Source: Bacteroidales bacterium (GTDB taxonomy: Bacteria; Bacteroidota; Bacteroidia; Bacteroidales; UBA10428). Taken from it: a DNA stretch of 7,977 nucleotides. Made by a program: the position numbers and the translations under genes. The notes under the pieces are model-generated. The model was given only the letters and a program-made list of their open reading frames with translations, did not search any database and was not told where the DNA came from. Positions 5,816 to 7,977 of the stretch are shown piece by piece. Within the stretch, counting starts at the first letter, position 1, and every line of letters begins with the position of its first letter. The stretch is taken from positions 1 through 7,977 of the forward strand of contig JAFGQQ010000189.1 of assembly GCA_016935595.1 (NCBI GenBank), given 5' to 3'.

Positions 5816-7717
5816 ATGATTGATGAAATAAAACATGAATGCGGAATCGCTTTAGTAAGGTTACTTAAGCCACTTGATTATTATCAAAAAAAATATGGAA
5901 CATGGCGTTATGGTCTGCAAAAATTATATTTATTAATGGAAAAACAGCATAACCGGGGACAGGATGGCGCCGGTGTGGTTACTATAAAATTCGACCTTGC
6001 ACCGGGTAAAAAGTATATAGACCGGAGCCGTTCAAATGACCCCTCATCAATAAACGAAGTATTTAAAAAAATCAATGCCGATTTTAATAAACTCGAAAAG
6101 CAGAAATCTTCACATATTTCTGATTCGGTTTGGGTTAAGGAAAATTTACCTTTTGCAGGGGAGTTGTATTTAGGCCATCTTCGCTATGGAACTTATGGTA
6201 AAAATGAGTTAAAAAGTGTTCATCCGGTTATGAGGCAAAACAACTGGAAATCAAGAAACCTGGTTTTAGCCGGAAATTTTAATTTAACAAATGTCGATGA
6301 ATTATTCCAAATATTAATTGACCTGGGACAACACCCAAAAGATTATAGTGATACCGTTACCATCCTTGAAAATGTGGGACATTTTTTGGACACTGAAAAT
6401 CAAAAATTATTTAATGAATATAAAAAAGAGGGTAAACCAAATATTGAAATTTCGCATTTAATTGCTTCAAATTTAAATCTTCAGAGTGTTTTAAAAGAAT
6501 CGAGTAAAAAATGGGATGGCGGGTATGTTATTGCAGGTTTAATTGGGCACGGCGACGCTTTTGTAACGCGCGATCCATGGGGCATTAGGCCTGCATACTA
6601 TTATTTTGATGATGAAGTTGCTGTAGTTACTTCCGAAAGGCCTGCTATTCAAACTGTTTTTAATGCACCCTATGAAAAAATTCATGAAATTCCTCCGGGT
6701 TTTGCTGTTATTATTAAAAGAAATGGCCGGTTTTCGATCGATAAAGTCAGGGAACCCATGGAAAGAAAAGCATGTTCGTTTGAAAGAATTTACTTCTCAC
6801 GTGGCGGGGACCAGGAAATATATAAAGAACGGGTGAAACTTGGAGAGCTGCTTACCCCCCTTATTCTTAAAGCTATTAGTTACGACCTAAAAAACACAGT
6901 CTTTTCGTATATCCCTAATACTGCCGAAACCGCTTTTTATGGGATGATTAAAGGAATTGAAGACTATATGCTTGAAAGTAAAAAACAAAAACTCATTGAA
7001 TTAAATGGAAAATTTAACCATAACGACTTAATAGATATTATTTCGGCAAGGCCAAGAATTGAAAAGGTTGCAATAAAGGATATTAAGTTGCGCACATTCA
7101 TAACCCAGGATAAAAATCGCGATGACCTTGTGGGACATGTTTATGATATTACATATGGAACTGTTAAAAAAGGGGTTGATAACCTCGTTATTATTGACGA
7201 TTCAATTGTTAGGGGAACAACTTTAAGGCAGAGTATTCTTAAAATTCTTGACCGCCTCGGCCCAAAGCATATTATTATTGTTTCTTCCTCACCCCAAATA
7301 AGGTATCCCGATTGTTATGGCATTGATATGGCAAGGTTGGCTGATTTTGTGGCATTTAAAGCTGCAATTGAATTACTTAAAGATAGCGGGCTGCAATATA
7401 TTATTGATGAGGTTTATCAGAAAGCTAAGCAACAAATATTATTACCGGTAGAACAAATAAAAAATTGTGTAAAAGAAATTTATAACCCTTTTTCAGCTGA
7501 ACAAATATCCGGCAAAATTGCCGAGATGCTAAGCAAAAACAATATTAATGCAGAAGTGAAAATTGTTTACCAAACCATTGAAAACCTTCATGAAGCTTGT
7601 CCAATGAATTTAGGGGATTGGTATTTTACCGGTAATTACCCAACACCGGGCGGAAACCGTGTTGTTAACCGGTCATTTATAAATTTTATTGAAGGCAGGA
7701 ATGAACGGGCTTACTAA
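5816..7717 (+). CDS. Long PurF-like glutamine amidotransferase / phosphoribosyltransferase
   Basis: This 633-residue protein has the two-domain plan of amidophosphoribosyltransferase, which makes 5-phosphoribosylamine from PRPP and glutamine in the first step of purine synthesis. An 8-residue leader precedes Cys9 (HECGIAL), the expected Ntn nucleophile after processing. The glutaminase motifs are RGQDGAG (47-53), GHLRYGTYG (120-128), GNFNLTN (153-159) and RDPWGIRP. The phosphoribosyltransferase half shows CSFERIYFSR (Cys320), RTFI (426-429), the PRPP loop VIIDDSIVRGTT (458-469) and YPDCYGID (Cys500), then FTGNYP (604-609). It is well over the usual 450-510 residues, with extra sequence in the glutaminase domain, around 350-440 and near 505-595. 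Position 155 is Phe where Ntn amidotransferases have Gly (NGN), and the C-x2-C Fe-S ligands are not aligned. I recall this long form as a second PurF paralogue in Bacteroidetes, so purine synthesis is plausible but not certain; purF is withheld as symbol. Confidence 0.82.
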   Translation: MIDEIKHECGIALVRLLKPLDYYQKKYGTWRYGLQKLYLLMEKQHNRGQDGAGVVTIKFDLAPGKKYIDRSRSNDPSSINEVFKKINADFNKLEKQKSSHISDSVWVKENLPFAGELYLGHLRYGTYGKNELKSVHPVMRQNNWKSRNLVLAGNFNLTNVDELFQILIDLGQHPKDYSDTVTILENVGHFLDTENQKLFNEYKKEGKPNIEISHLIASNLNLQSVLKESSKKWDGGYVIAGLIGHGDAFVTRDPWGIRPAYYYFDDEVAVVTSERPAIQTVFNAPYEKIHEIPPGFAVIIKRNGRFSIDKVREPMERKACSFERIYFSRGGDQEIYKERVKLGELLTPLILKAISYDLKNTVFSYIPNTAETAFYGMIKGIEDYMLESKKQKLIELNGKFNHNDLIDIISARPRIEKVAIKDIKLRTFITQDKNRDDLVGHVYDITYGTVKKGVDNLVIIDDSIVRGTTLRQSILKILDRLGPKHIIIVSSSPQIRYPDCYGIDMARLADFVAFKAAIELLKDSGLQYIIDEVYQKAKQQILLPVEQIKNCVKEIYNPFSAEQISGKIAEMLSKNNINAEVKIVYQTIENLHEACPMNLGDWYFTGNYPTPGGNRVVNRSFINFIEGRNERAY

Positions 7718-7977
7718 ATAATACCTCTGTTTTTCTTATCGGCAATATAACTGTTTATATATCTTTCTATTTTAGTTTTATACATATCGGCAAAAGTAAC
7801 CATAATACCTGTTTCTTCAACATTCCCGAAATGTGGGTTAGCTACTGTCCCAAACATTTTCATGGTAGGCGATAAATTCATATATGAATTAATGAGCGGG
7901 GGTATATTCTCCCCTAATGCCCTCACATTTTGCGATAATACTTTATAATCATCTTCATATGTCGGGCCTTTAAATAA
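7714..7977 (-). CDS. C-terminal part of an OlsB/GlsB-like GNAT N-acyltransferase (partial)
   Basis: The last 87 residues and the TAG stop are visible; the 5' end lies beyond base 7977, and the frame is open to the window edge with no start needed. The stretch IPPLINSYMNLSPT followed by MFGTVANPHFGNVEETGIMVTFADMY resembles the end of COG3176 'hemolysin-like' GNAT acyltransferases. In OlsB this region reads as an L-P-P-L-x-x-x-Y-x-R-L-G motif followed by an E/DFGTxD segment. In Bacteroides the GlsB member makes acyl-glycine lipids, so a role in amino-acid-containing membrane lipids is a reasonable inference. Most of the GNAT domain is out of view. The protein ends with a basic helix (about 68-83). 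Its stop overlaps the stop of the PurF-like gene by 4 bases (7714-7717). Confidence 0.6.
   Translation of the reverse strand, partial: LFKGPTYEDDYKVLSQNVRALGENIPPLINSYMNLSPTMKMFGTVANPHFGNVEETGIMVTFADMYKTKIERYINSYIADKKNRGII

Overview
The window reads as an AT-rich stretch of a Bacteroidota (Bacteroidetes) chromosome. Three things point there. The xylose genes follow the Bacteroidetes order: Nudix-type regulator, xylB, xylA. No start codon has a convincing Shine-Dalgarno sequence. Several upstream regions carry exact matches to the Bacteroidetes -7 promoter box TAnnTTTG. The long PurF-like amidotransferase, the SPOR protein ending its signal peptide in SFSQ, and the LEA2-type lipoprotein are also typical of that phylum. 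I cannot name a genus.

Layout. Positions 1-554 (minus strand) hold the first 184 residues of a TatD-family metal-dependent hydrolase, cut by the window edge. A 114-bp divergent intergenic region follows. It contains a strong imperfect palindrome at 599-623, and an exact -7 box at 619-626 overlaps the palindrome's right arm. Positions 669-4306 (plus strand) are a compact D-xylose operon: an NrtR/AraR-like regulator with a decayed Nudix domain and a winged-helix C-terminus (xylR), xylulokinase (xylB) and class II xylose isomerase (xylA). The two enzymes convert D-xylose to D-xylulose and then D-xylulose 5-phosphate. The regulator probably senses a pathway sugar or sugar phosphate and controls the operon through the palindrome. 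No sugar transporter or glycoside hydrolase is in view.

Positions 4307-4524 contain no gene but are rich in structure: a 14-bp inverted repeat enclosing 55 nt, then four alternating TGATAA/TTATCA half-sites. Next come two small envelope genes: a LEA2/WHy-type lipoprotein (4525-5028) and a secreted SPOR-domain protein (5235-5702). Positions 5816-7717 encode a 633-residue PurF-like amidotransferase. It keeps the N-terminal Cys nucleophile and the PRPP loop but differs from canonical PurF at the oxyanion-hole Gly and at the Fe-S cysteine positions. Its stop codon overlaps that of a convergent gene (7714-7977, minus strand), whose visible 87-residue C-terminus resembles OlsB/GlsB-type GNAT acyltransferases.

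I found no CRISPR array, tRNA, rRNA, complete insertion sequence or phage gene, and no clear new multi-gene system. The most interesting items are the operator/promoter overlap in front of the Nudix regulator, the divergent PurF homologue, and the repeat-rich region after xylA. All residue positions come from reading the sequence. Family assignments rest on motif recognition, with no database search.
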